A stretch of DNA of 64,000 bases from Piromyces finnis (GCA_002104945.1 MCFH01000027.1:277001-341000), one strand, 5' to 3'; shown: positions 45,739 to 58,600, counted from the stretch's first letter. Notes: a model not told the origin generated them from the letters alone. Numbers and translations are program-made.

Positions 45739-46242
45739 TTAGAATGTAGCAGCTTGTCCAACAAGTTGTCCTTCAGAATTAACTAAATTCCAAACAATAC
45801 ATTCCTTAGCATAAAATATATCACCAGTTTTTGAAATTCTTCTCATATTATATTCTTTTGCAAAACCTTTTTCTTCTGTTTCTTTTAAAAGAATATCACG
45901 TTCTTCCTGTTCTTTTTGTTCTGCAGAATATTTTGATGGAAGTTTACACCATTCATCAATATTATATCCGAATTTTGTCAAAGCATATTTATTTCCATAA
46001 TTAAAAATCGGATCGTCACCCTTTGATGGTGTACCATCATGTGACACTAATGCAATTGAGCAATTATAATAAAATTCCGCTAATTCTGTTGGATTAGTGC
46101 ATTTTTTTAATTTTTCTTGTTCTTCTGTTGTCATTCTAATAAATAAATCTTCTCCAACATATTTTTTATAACTTGATAGTATAATATTTAAATGATTAAC
46201 CATGTTTGGTTCTAAATACCACTTTTTTGAATTATTTTCCAT
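45739..46242 (-). CDS. MEKHLA-domain protein, bacterial type, intronless
   Basis: A single frame of 167 residues with clear MEKHLA-family order: N-terminal helix, a segment placing SHDGTPSKGDDPIFNYGNKYAL, then EWCKLPSKYSAE, an alpha-helical linker, RRISKTGDIFYAKECIVWNL, and a C-terminal GQLVGQAATF. This PAS-related fold is found in many bacteria as stand-alone proteins and in plants on HD-ZIP III factors. Length matches the bacterial stand-alone form. The biochemical role is not established; ligand or redox sensing is a guess. Lack of introns among intron-rich neighbours supports acquisition from bacteria (inference). Confidence 0.82.
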   Translation of the reverse strand: MENNSKKWYLEPNMVNHLNIILSSYKKYVGEDLFIRMTTEEQEKLKKCTNPTELAEFYYNCSIALVSHDGTPSKGDDPIFNYGNKYALTKFGYNIDEWCKLPSKYSAEQKEQEERDILLKETEEKGFAKEYNMRRISKTGDIFYAKECIVWNLVNSEGQLVGQAATF

Positions 46243-46906
46243 TTTAACAATGCTAATCTAATAAAAATAAAAATAAAAAAAAAAACTGTCTTTGATATAT
46301 AATATGGTTTATTTAATGATATTTTATATGCAATATATGATAATGAATTAGTTTTTTAAAATTTTATATAAAAAAAATATAAATTTTTTTATTTTATTAA
46401 ATATTTAATGAAACAACTTAATTTATGTTGTTTTATTAAATAAATGACATACAAAGAAAATAAATAAAACATTATAAATATTAGACTAAACAATTCATAT
46501 TCATTATTTAAATAATAAAGAATAAATATATAGACATTTTTCAATACACCATACTTATTAAATATATATATAAATAATATTCTTTTATTTATTTTATTAT
46601 ACTTTTTTTTTTTTTTGTTGTTGTTGTTGAATAAAAAAACCTTTCTATATCTTAACTTTGTACTACCTTTAAAATAAGTCTATTATATATATTAAATTAT
46701 TAACATTGTATATATATAAAAATAAATATGGACAATACATAAAAGTTTTCTACTAACAAATAAAATGTAATAATTAATTATTAAAAGAAAACTAATATAA
46801 CTCTAATAAATGATATTCTAAACTTAGAAAAAAAAAAAAAAGATAGAGTAAAGAGAAAAAAAGAAAAAAGAAAAAAAAACATTTATTATTTTATCAATAT
46901 TATACA
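46243..46906. promoter_or_regulatory. Divergent promoter of MEKHLA and HEN1 genes
   Basis: 664 bases between two start codons facing away from each other. It includes a T-tract with TTGTTGTTGTTG at about 46604-46630 and purine-rich AAAAAGAAAAAAG runs just before the HEN1 start (46829-46880). Confidence 0.5.
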
Positions 46907-48576
46907 ATGAAATCAGTTTTTAATTCACCATTATGGTTCGAGAGAAGAACTTTAATCTTAAAAATACTCAGTAAATATGATATAAAAAAGGTAATGTTTA
47001 TTATTATTTATTTAAATATGCCAATATATAAATAGATATCTTATTAGTTAATAAAAATATATAAAGATTATTGATTATGGTTGTAATGTAGGAAATATAT
47101 TAGAAGTTTTAATTAACAATGATAACTACAATGAAATAATTGGAGTTGATTGCGATGAAAAAGTTCTAGAAGAAGCAAACGAGAAATGTCAAGTATCAGA
47201 ATATTTTAAAAAATATATGAAAACTAGTCCCTTAAATATTAAGCTTCTAAAAGGTACTTTAAAAAATAATTATAATTTTTTTTTTATGATTTAAAAAGGT
47301 TAATTGAAATTATAAAAAATAGGAAATATAAAATTTGCTGATAAAAGACTTTTAAATTCAGAAGCTCTTATCTGTAGTGAAGTGTATGTTTAATAAGGAA
47401 AAAAATAATAGTCTGTATGGATAATTAATATTAAATTATAAAATGTTATGCTATATTTATATGCATAAAGAATTGAACATTTAGATTCTGAAACACTAGA
47501 AATCTTTCCTGAAATAGTATTTGGTACATATAAACCAAAGGTAGTTATAATAACAACTCCAAATATAGAATTTAATTATTACTTTAAAGAATTAAATTAT
47601 GGAAAGCCAAATCAGAAACTTCGTCATGAAGGACATTTTTTTGAATGGACAAGAAAAGAATTTGAAACTTGGTATTATCATTAAATACAACTGTTTTAAC
47701 TTTTAACTTTAATTTATATATAATTATGATATTTATAAATTAAGATTCATACTTATTGAGAATCAAATTAATTTTAATGCTATTGATTTGTAAAATTAAA
47801 TTTTTTATTAAATAAAAATGCTTATATTATTTTGATTATATATTGATTATCATATATTTATAAATAGGGTCAAAGATATAGCAAAAAAATATAGTTACAA
47901 ATATGAAATTACAGGTGTTGGTGAATTGAATAATCAAGATGACAATAGTAGAGGTTTCTGTACTCAAATCGCAGTTTTTGAAAGAATTGGTGACAATTCA
48001 GAAAATGAGATAACTACTGAATTAGAAGAAAATTTTGAATGTTTATTTAATATTGATTATCCGTATTTTGATCAAACAAAAGTTACAGTTGATGAAATAT
48101 TAAAAGAGCTAATAATTTTTTCAAAATATTACATTGTAAAGAATGAACAAGACAATGCTGATAAAAATAATAAAGAAAATGATAGTTATAACTCATTGTC
48201 AGAAAATGAAAAAATAATTGAAGATAAATTTTTAATAAGTATGGAACTTGATGATTTATGGAATGATTACTATATAAATAAACTATGTTCAAGTAAGGAG
48301 AAATTAATACAATTTCTACATGAGGAAAAAATAAAAGATATTTTTCATTATGATAACAACAATGAAAATAAATTAGAAAAAGTATATATTCGAAATATTG
48401 ATGATATCTTTAGATGCTATGATGAATATTTTCCAAATCAATTAAAGGAAGAAGAAGAAGAATTTAGTGATTATAGTTATGAGAATTATAATAAATATAC
48501 TGAGAGTGAAAAAGATGATAATAGTTTTTGGGATAATTATAGTGACTATCATATTGATGATGAATATAGTGATTAA
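46907..48576 (+). CDS. HEN1: Small-RNA 2'-O-methyltransferase (HEN1/HENMT1 family)
   Basis: Five exons, 46907-46990, 47067-47253, 47323-47383, 47471-47671 and 47868-48576, total 1158 nt, 385 residues. HEN1 adds a 2'-O-methyl group to the 3' end of small RNAs, protecting them from decay. Signatures: PLWFERR near the start, the SAM loop IIDYGCNVGN, IGVDCDEKVLEEA, the metal-binding EVIEH (Glu110, Glu113, His114), TTPNIEFN, and LRHEGHFFEWTRKEF (His163, His166). These four metal ligands match the Mg-dependent site described for the plant enzyme. The protein is the compact animal/fungal form without RNA-binding domains in front. A C-terminal extension of about 160 residues is acidic, ending in a Tyr/Asp/Glu-rich tail. 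Its presence implies stabilised small RNAs in this organism (inference). Confidence 0.92.
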
Positions 48577-48968
48577 AAATCAATACATAGTGTTCTTCAT
48601 TCATCTGATTTATTTAAAAAATATCAATAAATATAATTCAATATATTAAATTTTATTCATATCAAATTAAATAGATAATATATATTATATTATTATTTTT
48701 TTATTGCATAAAAAATATTTTTAAAATATTCTATTTAATAGCATTACTTAACCATATTTTTATATTTATTCATTATTAATTGATTGATTTTGATTTTTTT
48801 TTTTTTTTTTTTTTAATTATATAGTGACTTCATTATTTTATAATATAATTTATCATTAATATTATCAACAATTTTTTTTTTTTTTTTTTTTTTAATTTCA
48901 TTTTATTTTACTTAATTTTATCTTTTATTTTATTTTCCTTTTTTTTTTTTTTTAATTAATCATTATTA

Positions 48969-49001
<33 letters not shown>

Positions 49002-49312
49002 TTCATTTATTTGATTTTTGTTTTATGTTTTAATTATCATAATAACTATGTTTAAGTACAATTGATTACACTTTCAAAAATAAAAAAAATGAATACGCTT
49101 TTTAGCTTTTTATTTTTTATTTGTATTTATTTTATTTATTTTATTTTTTTTTTAAAGAGTTTCACCAGTTGAATCATAATGTTTTCTCTTATTATCTATT
49201 ATATTAAATTATGAATATAAATTAAATAATTAAGAAAAAAAAAGGTTATATTTATATACGTATTAGTTCATATGCTTTATTTAAATAAATAAATAAATAT
49301 ATGTATAATAAA
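48577..49312. terminator. Convergent 3' region of HEN1 and J-protein genes
   Basis: 736 bases with T-tracts (about 48796-48814, 48869-48891 and 48941-48952) and a short (ATT)n at 48962-48999. No gene seen. Confidence 0.5.
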
Positions 49313-51229
49313 TTAAAATACTTTACCATCGCGTAAAATGGTATAGGCATTAATAATTTCTTGGAATTGTTCCTTTGCTTTTTCTTTTTCCTCTGCTTTT
49401 TGGAAACGATCTGGATGTGTTTTCAAAGCCTTCTCTCTAAAAGCTTTTTGTATTTCTTCTTTTGTAGCATTAGAATTTACACCTAATACTTTATACAATT
49501 TTAAGTCATTTGTATTTATTCTAGTATTGGTATTTCTGGAAGCATTGCTATAAGTATTAGATTTCTTTTTATTATTAGATGATTCATATGTATCTCTCCA
49601 AGATGACCAGAAAGATCTCTTTGTTTGTTGCTTTTGTTGTTCATGATAATTTCTATTTCTAACTTGTTCTTCATAATAATTTTGTCTTCTATTTTCTTCA
49701 CTTAATGGTTTGACCCATTCATAATTCCATCTTTTTCTGTAAGTACGATTGCCATTTTGTCTAGCCTGTTGTTCCTTTGCAAATGCTTTCATTTTTTCAT
49801 AATATAATTGTCGTTCATAATAAAATTTTAAAATATGTGGGAAAAACAAAGTTAAAAGACCAACAAAAACAGTTGGGATAATTAATCTTTTAAATAAGAA
49901 TCCAAATTTAAAGAATTGACTTGCGAAATTTTGTTCTGTAAAAAACCAATAAAATATAGATGCACCAGCAGTAATTATAGAAGCGTACTGGAAGGCATAA
50001 TGATGAACCCCTGAAACTTTACCATTATTTGCATTAACAAAAGTATGGAAATCCGAATTAATAATATTTGTCTTAAAAACATAAATTGGTACATAAAGTG
50101 GTGAAATTCTTAATGATACTGGTTCACAATTTATCTTTAAAAATCTTACTTTATCAGCACCATAGTGTTCTTTTAAAAATTTTTCTGCTTGATAATGTTC
50201 ATTTGAATTAATTTCTTTCCAAGCAAGTTTAACAGCATCCTCTGGTGAAACTTCAAATAAATCTAATTTTCTTCTTTTTGTTTCATCAGATTTATTATTA
50301 ATTGTATTATCATAAAGGAAAGAATCATTCCATTTCACTGAATTATTAACAAAATCGCCTCTTAATTTATTTATATACTTTGAAGGATATTTTTTGGAAG
50401 CATAGTGTTGCATAATTTCCATATCACCTCGATAACTCTTTTGGAATGTTAAAGGTAATTCATATATATATTGCCACTCTGTAAGATTTTGCCATTCCAT
50501 TCTTTTAGTAATAGGATTAAATACTTGTGCTGTATAATCATAACCAACTTGGCATGAAACGATAGTTACATTTACTATTGCTGAAGATACCCAAAATGGT
50601 ATATATCTTTGTTCAACTTTTTGAAAATTTAAAAAAAAATCTGAATAAAATGTACCAGTATGATGAAGTTTATATTTCTGTTAAAAAAAGGAGGGACCGT
50701 TTATAATTAGATAAAATAAGTACAATTTAATAATGAAAACATTAGAAATATAGTAAATAAAATATATATATATATATATAAATAAAATAATAATAATAAT
50801 AATAATAATAATAATTTAATATATAAAAATTACTTCTTTTGCTTCACTGCTTAATAAATGAAATGGAACAGCTTCTAATTTTGGTTTTAATTCTTCTTGA
50901 ACATCATTATACTTTTTTTTTGTTCTACCTTCAGAATAATAATTCTTATTTAGATATTTTTCTATTGTTGTTTTAAATGTAAAATTATTTATTGAATTTG
51001 ATAATTTTAAAAATGAAGGATTTTCCTTTTTGATTGGAAATCCATTTTTGTTTAAATCAGAAGATAAAAAGTAATGTCTGGATTGATTTAATAAGGTATT
51101 ATTATTCAATAAATTTTTTTCTGTCTTACTTTTTAATATTAATTTTACTGAATTATGACTTAAATTTAAATTATTTAAAGTGTTTAAATTTATTTTTACA
51201 TTCCTTCTTTTAATTATATTTTTTAACAT
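49313..51229 (-). CDS. Membrane-anchored protein with C-terminal J domain (DnaJ-like)
   Basis: Two exons, 50834-51229 and 49313-50677, give 586 residues. The J domain is at the C terminus (LYKVLGVNSNATKEEIQKAFREKALKTHPDRF...), with the HPD motif at about residues 553-555; it would stimulate an Hsp70. The N terminus is basic and rich in Asn, Ser and Leu with few acids (MLKNIIKRRNVKINLN), like a mitochondrial or hydrogenosomal targeting sequence. Two hydrophobic segments lie mid-protein (YASIITAGASIFYWFF and LIIPTVFVGLLTLFF). The middle carries Trp/Tyr-rich blocks (WQNLTEWQYIYELP). Gut fungi have hydrogenosomes in place of mitochondria, so an organelle chaperone partner is plausible (inference). 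The specific J-protein class was not recognised. Confidence 0.8.
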
Positions 51230-51747
51230 TTTGTCATTTTCCCTTTTTTTTTTTTTTTTTTTTATTTAGATAAGTTTAAAAAAAAAAAATTATCATTGAT
51301 ACATTAAATAAATTATAATTACATTATTCTACTTTAAAAAAATTTTTTTGTATTAATTTAAATTTTCTTTTTTATTTTTATTAATGACTTTATGCTTTTA
51401 ATAACATATTTATTACCATTATTTATTTGGTATATTAAAGAATTTGAATAAATAAATCTAATGAATGAATGAATGAAAATATAAATTAAATATAGATATA
51501 TAAATAATGATAATAATGACTATAATAAAAGAAATATAATTGAAATAATAATTAAATATTGAAATTGAAATTGAAATGTTTTTATATTAATTTCTATAAC
51601 ATAGGATATATAAAAATAAATATATTTATAATTTATTTTGATTTAAATATTTAAATGGGGATAATAAAGAAATAAATTTATATTAAAAAATGTTATTAAA
51701 TATATATAAATATATATAACTATTTTCAATTAAGATAATAAATACAA
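51230..51747. other. Intergenic: 5' flank of J-protein gene, 3' flank of CPSF73 gene
   Basis: 518 bases, AT-only, with a T-tract at 51245-51263 and a short ATTGAA/GAAATT repeat near 51537-51577. No gene seen. Confidence 0.5.
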
Positions 51748-51795
51748 TTAATTATCAACATCATCATCAACATCCTTGTCTTCTTCTTTCACTTG

Positions 51796-51831
<36 letters not shown>

Positions 51832-54800
51832 TTCCTCAGAAACGTCAGAATCATTGTTATTATTATTGTTGTTGTTATTTAGTAAATCACTCCATGTTTC
51901 ACTTAAAGGTCTCAATATTTTTTTAACACGAGAAACGACATTCAATACTCTTTTTCTTAAATCTTCATTATTAGAATTAATTTCCTATTGAAATATAAGT
52001 AATATATCAAATAAGACCGTTAATACATAATAACAATCTAAATTTCATTAAATTGATACGTAAATATTTTTGAAATAAAATGTATCTTTCTACTTACAAG
52101 AGTCTTTCTATCAATAGTACAGGAATGGTTATCAATATGAACTTTCCATAATTTTTTACCACTGTTAGTAGTTTCGGATTTTTCGTTTTCATTTTCTTTC
52201 TTTTCTTGAGTGGTTACATTAATTGAAAGTTTACTAGTTTCATTATCATAAGTGCTATAAGTAACACCTTCGCTACTGCCAAAGTAATCCAATATAATAG
52301 GTAATGACATGTTTTCAGATGTAACGTTCTCAACACCAAATTGCATACATAAAAATTTATACATATATAATTCAAATTCCATATCATCTTCTATTGCGGT
52401 ATGACTATTATCCATAATATTATGGAACATTACTTTACGAACATTATCACTAAGATCTTCCTTACTTTCCTTAAAGGTTTTATTATTACTATCAGATGTT
52501 TTTGAAGATTTTTCTTCCGTTTCTTTTGTTGAGTTTGTTTCATCAATATCCATTGGATCAACAATTTCTGATTTAATAAATTCTTTTTTAATGTCTTGTT
52601 CTTGCTTTATAGAAGTAATGTCCATCTTGTTATCTTCTGACTCCTTATTTTCAATTTTAACATCTATAATTTCTTGTTTGATATTTTCATTTTTTATTAA
52701 ATTACTATCAATATTATCTTCTGATTTAATGGTCACTTTAGAAGAGGTTTCTTTAATTTGTTCGCTTGATTTAGTTGATAATGATGATTCTGTAGATTTT
52801 CTTTCAAATTCTTTTTCTTCATCAATCTTTTTCTTCTTTTGTAAACTTATCGATTCAGTCACTAATATATATTTTAATTAATTCATTTAAATTATTAATA
52901 TCAGTTAGTTATTATAATAAGTTTTTTATAATTATCTTTACTTAAAATTATTAAATGAATTATAAATTAATATTTTACTTCTAACTGATGCTGGACTTCC
53001 TTCAATTTGTAATAATACAGCTAAAACTGAATCAGCTATCATATCACCAGTATTATCACTTCTCCATTCAATTTGTAATTGTGATTTTCCAATTGACTTA
53101 ACAGTAACAGTATTAAATACCTTTAATAAAAAAAGGAATTAATTAATTTCTAGACATATCAACTATAATATTATAATATTATATTAAAGAAATGTTAATT
53201 ATTTATCAATTAAATATAAATACCAATATGGATTCATTATCAATAATTTTAATTTCACCAAACATTTGTTCTAAATGGAAAATAACTAAAGAGAATGTAC
53301 CATGAAAACTTAATTTTTGTTTTTGAATAATTTCTGTGGTATTAACATCAGTAAATTCCGATAATTCTTTAGCATCCATAATATGATAGTGGAAATCTTT
53401 AGATACTAATACACCTGATAATCTATCATTATTTTTTGGTTCAACCTTTGCCATCTCTCCAATAACCTTTAAAAAGATAAAAATATAAATGTAAATAAAT
53501 AAATAAAAATTCAAAGTTAGAATATATATATTACATTATTTTATTTTACCTTTGCTTGTTTTTTTCCTTTGAAATATAATTCAATCGTTTCACAATTCTT
53601 TGGAGTATAAATTTGCATTGGATGTTCTTTTTCAGCATATTTACTTTGTAAAGCACTTCTTAATCTTCCCATTTCATTAGAATCACCATGAACAAGAATC
53701 TTTTTTGAATTTGTATTTAAATATTTATAAATATATATATATATATAATTTAATTTATTATACAGTTAAAAAGTTTTATTATTTTTAAATATTAATATCA
53801 AAAAAAAAAAAAAAAGTAATATTTAATATTATAATTATTTATACCAAATGTGATGGATTAATTAATTCAATAAAACGACTATTTTGGGTATAATCAACAT
53901 GAGCTGAAAATGAAATATAATGAACAGATAATTTTCTTGGTAATTTTGCACCTGTAACTGAGACAATTTCATCTGGTTCACTTAAAATGGTCTAATAATT
54001 AAATAATTAAATATATATATATAGAGGTATTTAAAAAAAAATAAATATATATATTAAAATCGCATTTAAATTCAATTAAAGGAATTTTACTAACCTTTCC
54101 CATAGTTCCTTCAACAACATAACCCGGAATTACTAAGCCATTTCTCTTATCAATACACCACATTTCTAATAATTCTCTTGATAAACCATTCTATAATTTT
54201 TAAAATTTAATAGTTTTTTATAATAATAATAATAATAATAATAATAATTAAAAAAAAAATAATTAACTATATTTAATATTAAATAGTTAATTCAATGAAT
54301 TATTTAAATAATTATTATTACCTGTAGCATACCAGGACTAGCCATCATTACGCATGGACCAACATCATCAAAATGTTCCATATTTTTTAAATATGAAATA
54401 TGTTTAAATACAAATGGATTTGAAATTTTATATTGTTTTCGTATCTTTGCATTCATCATATTAATATAAGTTTGATAAATAGCCATACATTTTTTGGCTA
54501 AAGAAGATGCATAATAAATTGGTATACTATGTAATTCTAAATTTTCTTGCCAAAATTCATCCAAAATTAATAAGATTTCTTGAGCTCGACCCAACGCAAA
54601 AACTGGAATAAGACAACGGCCACCCCTTTGAACAATCTCCTTAATAATTTCTTGTTACAAAATTATTTATTTAATACACAGTTTTTAGATGATATAATAT
54701 ATTAGAATTTTAATATTGATTAGAAATTGATTAAATTCAAAAATATAATTAATGTTTGATAATTTAAATTTCAAATTAAATTAAAAATTTAGAAATTTAA

Positions 54801-56121
54801 TTTTTTTTTTATAAATTAAATTTCAAATTGATGTTATTGAATTGAAGTTCAAATATATATATTTATTATTATTATTATTGCATAATATAATTGTATCATA
54901 AATAGAATTTAATATTAATATTTAAATTACAAAAAAATAATATAATAAAAAATTTCAAATTAAAATTTAAATTTTAATTTGAAATTCATTATCAATAAGA
55001 ATGTTTGAATATCTATTTTAAGATAATAAAAACAAATAAATAAATATTAAAAATAATTACTTGTAAAACGGGCTTCTCTTTCCAATCTTGATTCTAAACT
55101 TTGAACACCATACGTTGATTCACAAATCATAATATCTGTATATAAATTATTAGGCTTTTCAGCAGCCATTAAATGTCTATCTTCTTCACGAGAATAATCA
55201 CCAGTATATAAAAGTTTTACACTTGCAATTTCAATTAAAAACATTGCTGCGCCAATAACATGTCCTGCATTATATCCTGTAAATTTTATACCTTCAACTT
55301 CTACTTCTTGGTGATAATCAATAGTTTCTATTTTTTCACAACTGTTTATAATATCTTTTTCGTCGTACAATATATCATCAACAACAACATTACTTTATAT
55401 AATTATTGGAATTTTAATGAATGTATTTTTTCAAATATTATTGTAATATTAAAATATAATGAATTTTTTAATAATAATACCCTACCTTACTCTCATATAA
55501 TCAGAGATTAACCATTTATAAATGGCTTTTGTTGGGTGAGTCATAAATACTCTTCCCTTAAATGTTGTCTATTTATTTATTAAAAAAAAAGATTTCAAAT
55601 TTATTTAGTTTTTTATTTAAATAAATAAAAAAAATAAAAAAAAAAAAAGGTACCTTTTCTAAAAAGTAAGGTAAAGAAGCAGCATGATCCAAGTGGAAAC
55701 TATTAAATTAAAGCATCAAAACATTATATAAAAAAAGGAATCAATAAATGTATAAATGCATATTATATATAATATTATATATTTATCAATTATTCATTAT
55801 TTAAATATAATATATATTTTAAAATATAAAGAAATAGAAAAAGTACTGTGTAATTAAAACAATATCAATTTCAGAAGGGTCTATTTCATCAAAAAAGGGC
55901 AATGATGATAAGCCAGTATATGCTGGATGAATACCACAATCAAGCTACATCAATGTTAATATTAAAAATATATATATATTAATTATATTATATAATTGTA
56001 TATTTCAAAATAAGATTTTTTTTATTTAATCAACATAAACGTTTGATTGAATAATTAATAAAGTATTAATCCACTGAAATTAAAGTAATACTTTTACTAT
56101 AATTATAAATACTTTTTCTAT

Positions 56122-56159
<38 letters not shown>

Positions 56160-56383
56160 TTATTTTTATTTTATTTTATTTTATTGAGAATTTATTTTAT
56201 TTTATAAAATCTAAATAATTTTAAATATTATTATTATACCATAATTGTTTTTCCCTTATATTCCAGAAGAATACATGATCTTCCTACTTCATTACCAGCA
56301 CCTAATGGTGTGATTTTTAGCATATCGGTCTGATTACCACTACCAGGTACCTCTATCTCAATTGCTTTTCTTTTTACACCCAT
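51748..56383 (-). CDS. YSH1: Cleavage and polyadenylation endonuclease CPSF73/Ysh1
   Basis: Thirteen exons: 56240-56383, 55847-55944, 55654-55699, 55486-55568, 55061-55392, 54322-54650, 54095-54190, 53845-53991, 53550-53699, 53224-53466, 52979-53120, 52098-52861 and 51748-51984. They total 2811 nt, 936 residues. It is the metallo-beta-lactamase/beta-CASP nuclease that cuts pre-mRNA before polyadenylation. Signatures: [20 protein letters not shown], the zinc motif [13 protein letters not shown] (residues 81-93, split by an intron), [60 protein letters not shown], and [12 protein letters not shown]. The C terminus is unusually long. It has a Ser/Glu/Lys region dense in Ile/Val-Lys-x-Glu motifs, a CPSF73 C-terminal-like segment, then Asn and Glu runs (51790-51875). 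Confidence 0.93.
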
Positions 56384-56575
56384 TATAAATTAATAATAAA
56401 AGTTAAAGATAAAAAATTAATTTATATAAATATTATTAATACTTCTTTTAATACATGTTAATACATAAGTATTTAATTATATAATGTAATTAATACATAA
56501 TTGTATTTATAAAAATTTTATTTATTTATTATTAAATTTCCATATTTACTAACAATACATAATATTTCATATAAT

Positions 56576-56670
<95 letters not shown>

Positions 56671-57080
56671 GATATATATATATATATCTTTTCTTCTTTA
56701 AAAAAAAGAGAAACTAATATATTTTTATTCATATAAAGAAAAATTAAATTCGACTGCTCAAATTAAATGAAATAAAAATAAAATAGAAATTTCAGATATA
56801 AATGTAATTTCCACTAAAATTCCATTAATAAAAAAACTCATATCAATATAGATAGACATGAGGAATTAAATTATTACTTTTTTTTTTTTTTTTTTTTTTT
56901 TTTAACGGCATCAAATATTTTAAACTTTATTATTAATTTAATTAAAATTATAATACATGTAATAAAAAATTAAAAATAAAAATAAAAATAAAAAAAATAT
57001 GTTTAAATAAACACAAATGAATAAAAATTGGGTATAATGTATTCTAGTAATTTTAATTAAAGTAAGAAAGCCACTATCAT
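56384..57080. promoter_or_regulatory. 5' flank of CPSF73 gene with palindromic (AAT)n(ATT)n repeat
   Basis: The upstream region contains (TAA)n directly followed by (TTA)n at about 56578-56667. The junction (AATAATATTATT) makes the tract self-complementary, so about 24 bases of each strand can fold into a hairpin. T-tract at about 56879-56903. No gene seen. Confidence 0.6.
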
Positions 57081-57085
57081 ACTAA

Positions 57086-57590
57086 AGTATAATAATTGTA
57101 TTTGACTTCCAATGGGACACCGAGCCAAAGATCAAAATTTTGTCATGGAACAAAATTATGATCTCCATTGGTTGCGCTGGCCCTCCTGGCCTGTCTTACT
57201 GTTTCTTCAGCATTGACGCTCTTGGATGTTGCTTCAAACCTTTTGAACATTGACCATTACTGGCCAATAGCAAAAGGCATGATTTTGGTTAGAAGCTCCG
57301 CGGTTACCGTCAAGAATGGTGTTCCTTCATTAGTACCAGATTGAATCTGACGCTTACAAAGTTCTTTCCATTCCCTTGAATTGTAATTAATATTGTTAAA
57401 ACTTCTTCCCCCAAGAAGGAATTTAAATATTTTACTGCACACACTAGAATAATCATACACATTAATATTCACCGGATTATTAGAACTATTACTATCATTA
57501 ACTAAATTACTATCTAAATTAGAATTATTATCATCACTATTTAAATTATTACTAACAATGACAATTTCACCAATATTTTATATTTATATT
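57086..57590 (-). pseudogene. Broken coding fragment of unknown family, GC-richer than surroundings
   Basis: The minus strand from about 57590 to 57086 reads as one frame: an Asn/Asp/Ser stretch, then NINVYDYSSVCSKIFKFLLG, NSREWKELCKRQIQSGTNEG, FLTVTAELLTKIMPFAIGQ, a TAA stop at 57257, then still coding-like WSMFKRFEATSKSVNAEE and VRQARRASATNGDHNFVP, another stop, and QNFDLWLGVPLEVKYN. The marked drop in A/T content (for example GGTTGCGCTGGCCCTCCTGG) shows past selection for coding. No start codon is obvious at the Asn-rich end. The family was not recognised. A diverged copy lies 650 bp away. Confidence 0.5.
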
Positions 57591-57734
57591 ATATATTGTT
57601 TAATTCAAATAATACTTTCTTTTTCTTCTGCTAAAACGTATATTTTGAAGAATTTATTATAGTAAAATTTATATTTAATTAACATAAATAAATTAAACAA
57701 AAAATTATAAAAAATATAGTACACTATACACTGA

Positions 57735-57870
57735 TAATTTTAATTAAATAAAAAATAACTATTATACTAAAGTATATTCATTATATTTAACTCACGATAA
57801 TATTAAATATTGATTGTACTAATTCCATTATCCTATATTATTGTTTCTTCAGTATTAGTACTCCAGGAAT
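57735..57870 (-). repeat. Strongly AT-shifted copy of part of the 57.1 kb fragment
   Basis: TAATTTTAATTAAA...ACTAAAGTATA at 57734-57775 matches 57050-57090, and CCTATATTATTGTTTCTTCAG (57832 onwards) matches the segment starting near 57191 that contains GTTTCTTCAGCATTGACGC. Most differences replace G or C with A or T. The 80-base middle found in the first copy is missing. Confidence 0.55.
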
Positions 57871-58045
57871 ACTTTTATTTTTATCAAAAAATCGAATTTT
57901 ATATAATTTATTAATTTTTACTGCTATATTATTGTGAAAGAAAAATCGTATTACATTATAATATGAACTTAAATTTTAATGATACAGCTTAATTATATTA
58001 ACAAAAATAATATTAATATATAAAAAAAATTTTATTTATATTTTA

Positions 58046-58275
<230 letters not shown>

Positions 58276-58600
58276 TAATGTATAGTTTGTTTCTATTTTC
58301 ATTTAAATAAATAATGTTTTGGTTATATAATATATTTTATATTATTATATTGTATTTACAAATAAAAAATAGTAAAACGTTATTTAAGATATTTTTTAAA
58401 TTTTAATTTATTAATGGATTGCTTTTCGGTTTTAAATCATTTATAAACGGTTTTAAATATTATTTATTATTTTAAATACTTTTTAACGGTTTTAAATGAT
58501 ATGGACTTGGAATTTATATACAACGTAATTCACGTTTTATATATTTTTTCTTCTCATTTTAAAAAAAAAATTGCTAAAAAAAATTTTTTTATTTTTATTC
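58276..58600. terminator. 3' flank of SPFH copy 1 with CGGTTTTAAAT repeats
   Basis: This region is shared with copy 2. It contains several CGGTTTTAAAT units (near 58427, 58449 and 58486) with similar A/T-only variants between. No coding support; the 60-residue frame seen here in both copies is on the opposite strand of the gene's 3' end and only reflects the duplication. Confidence 0.45.
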
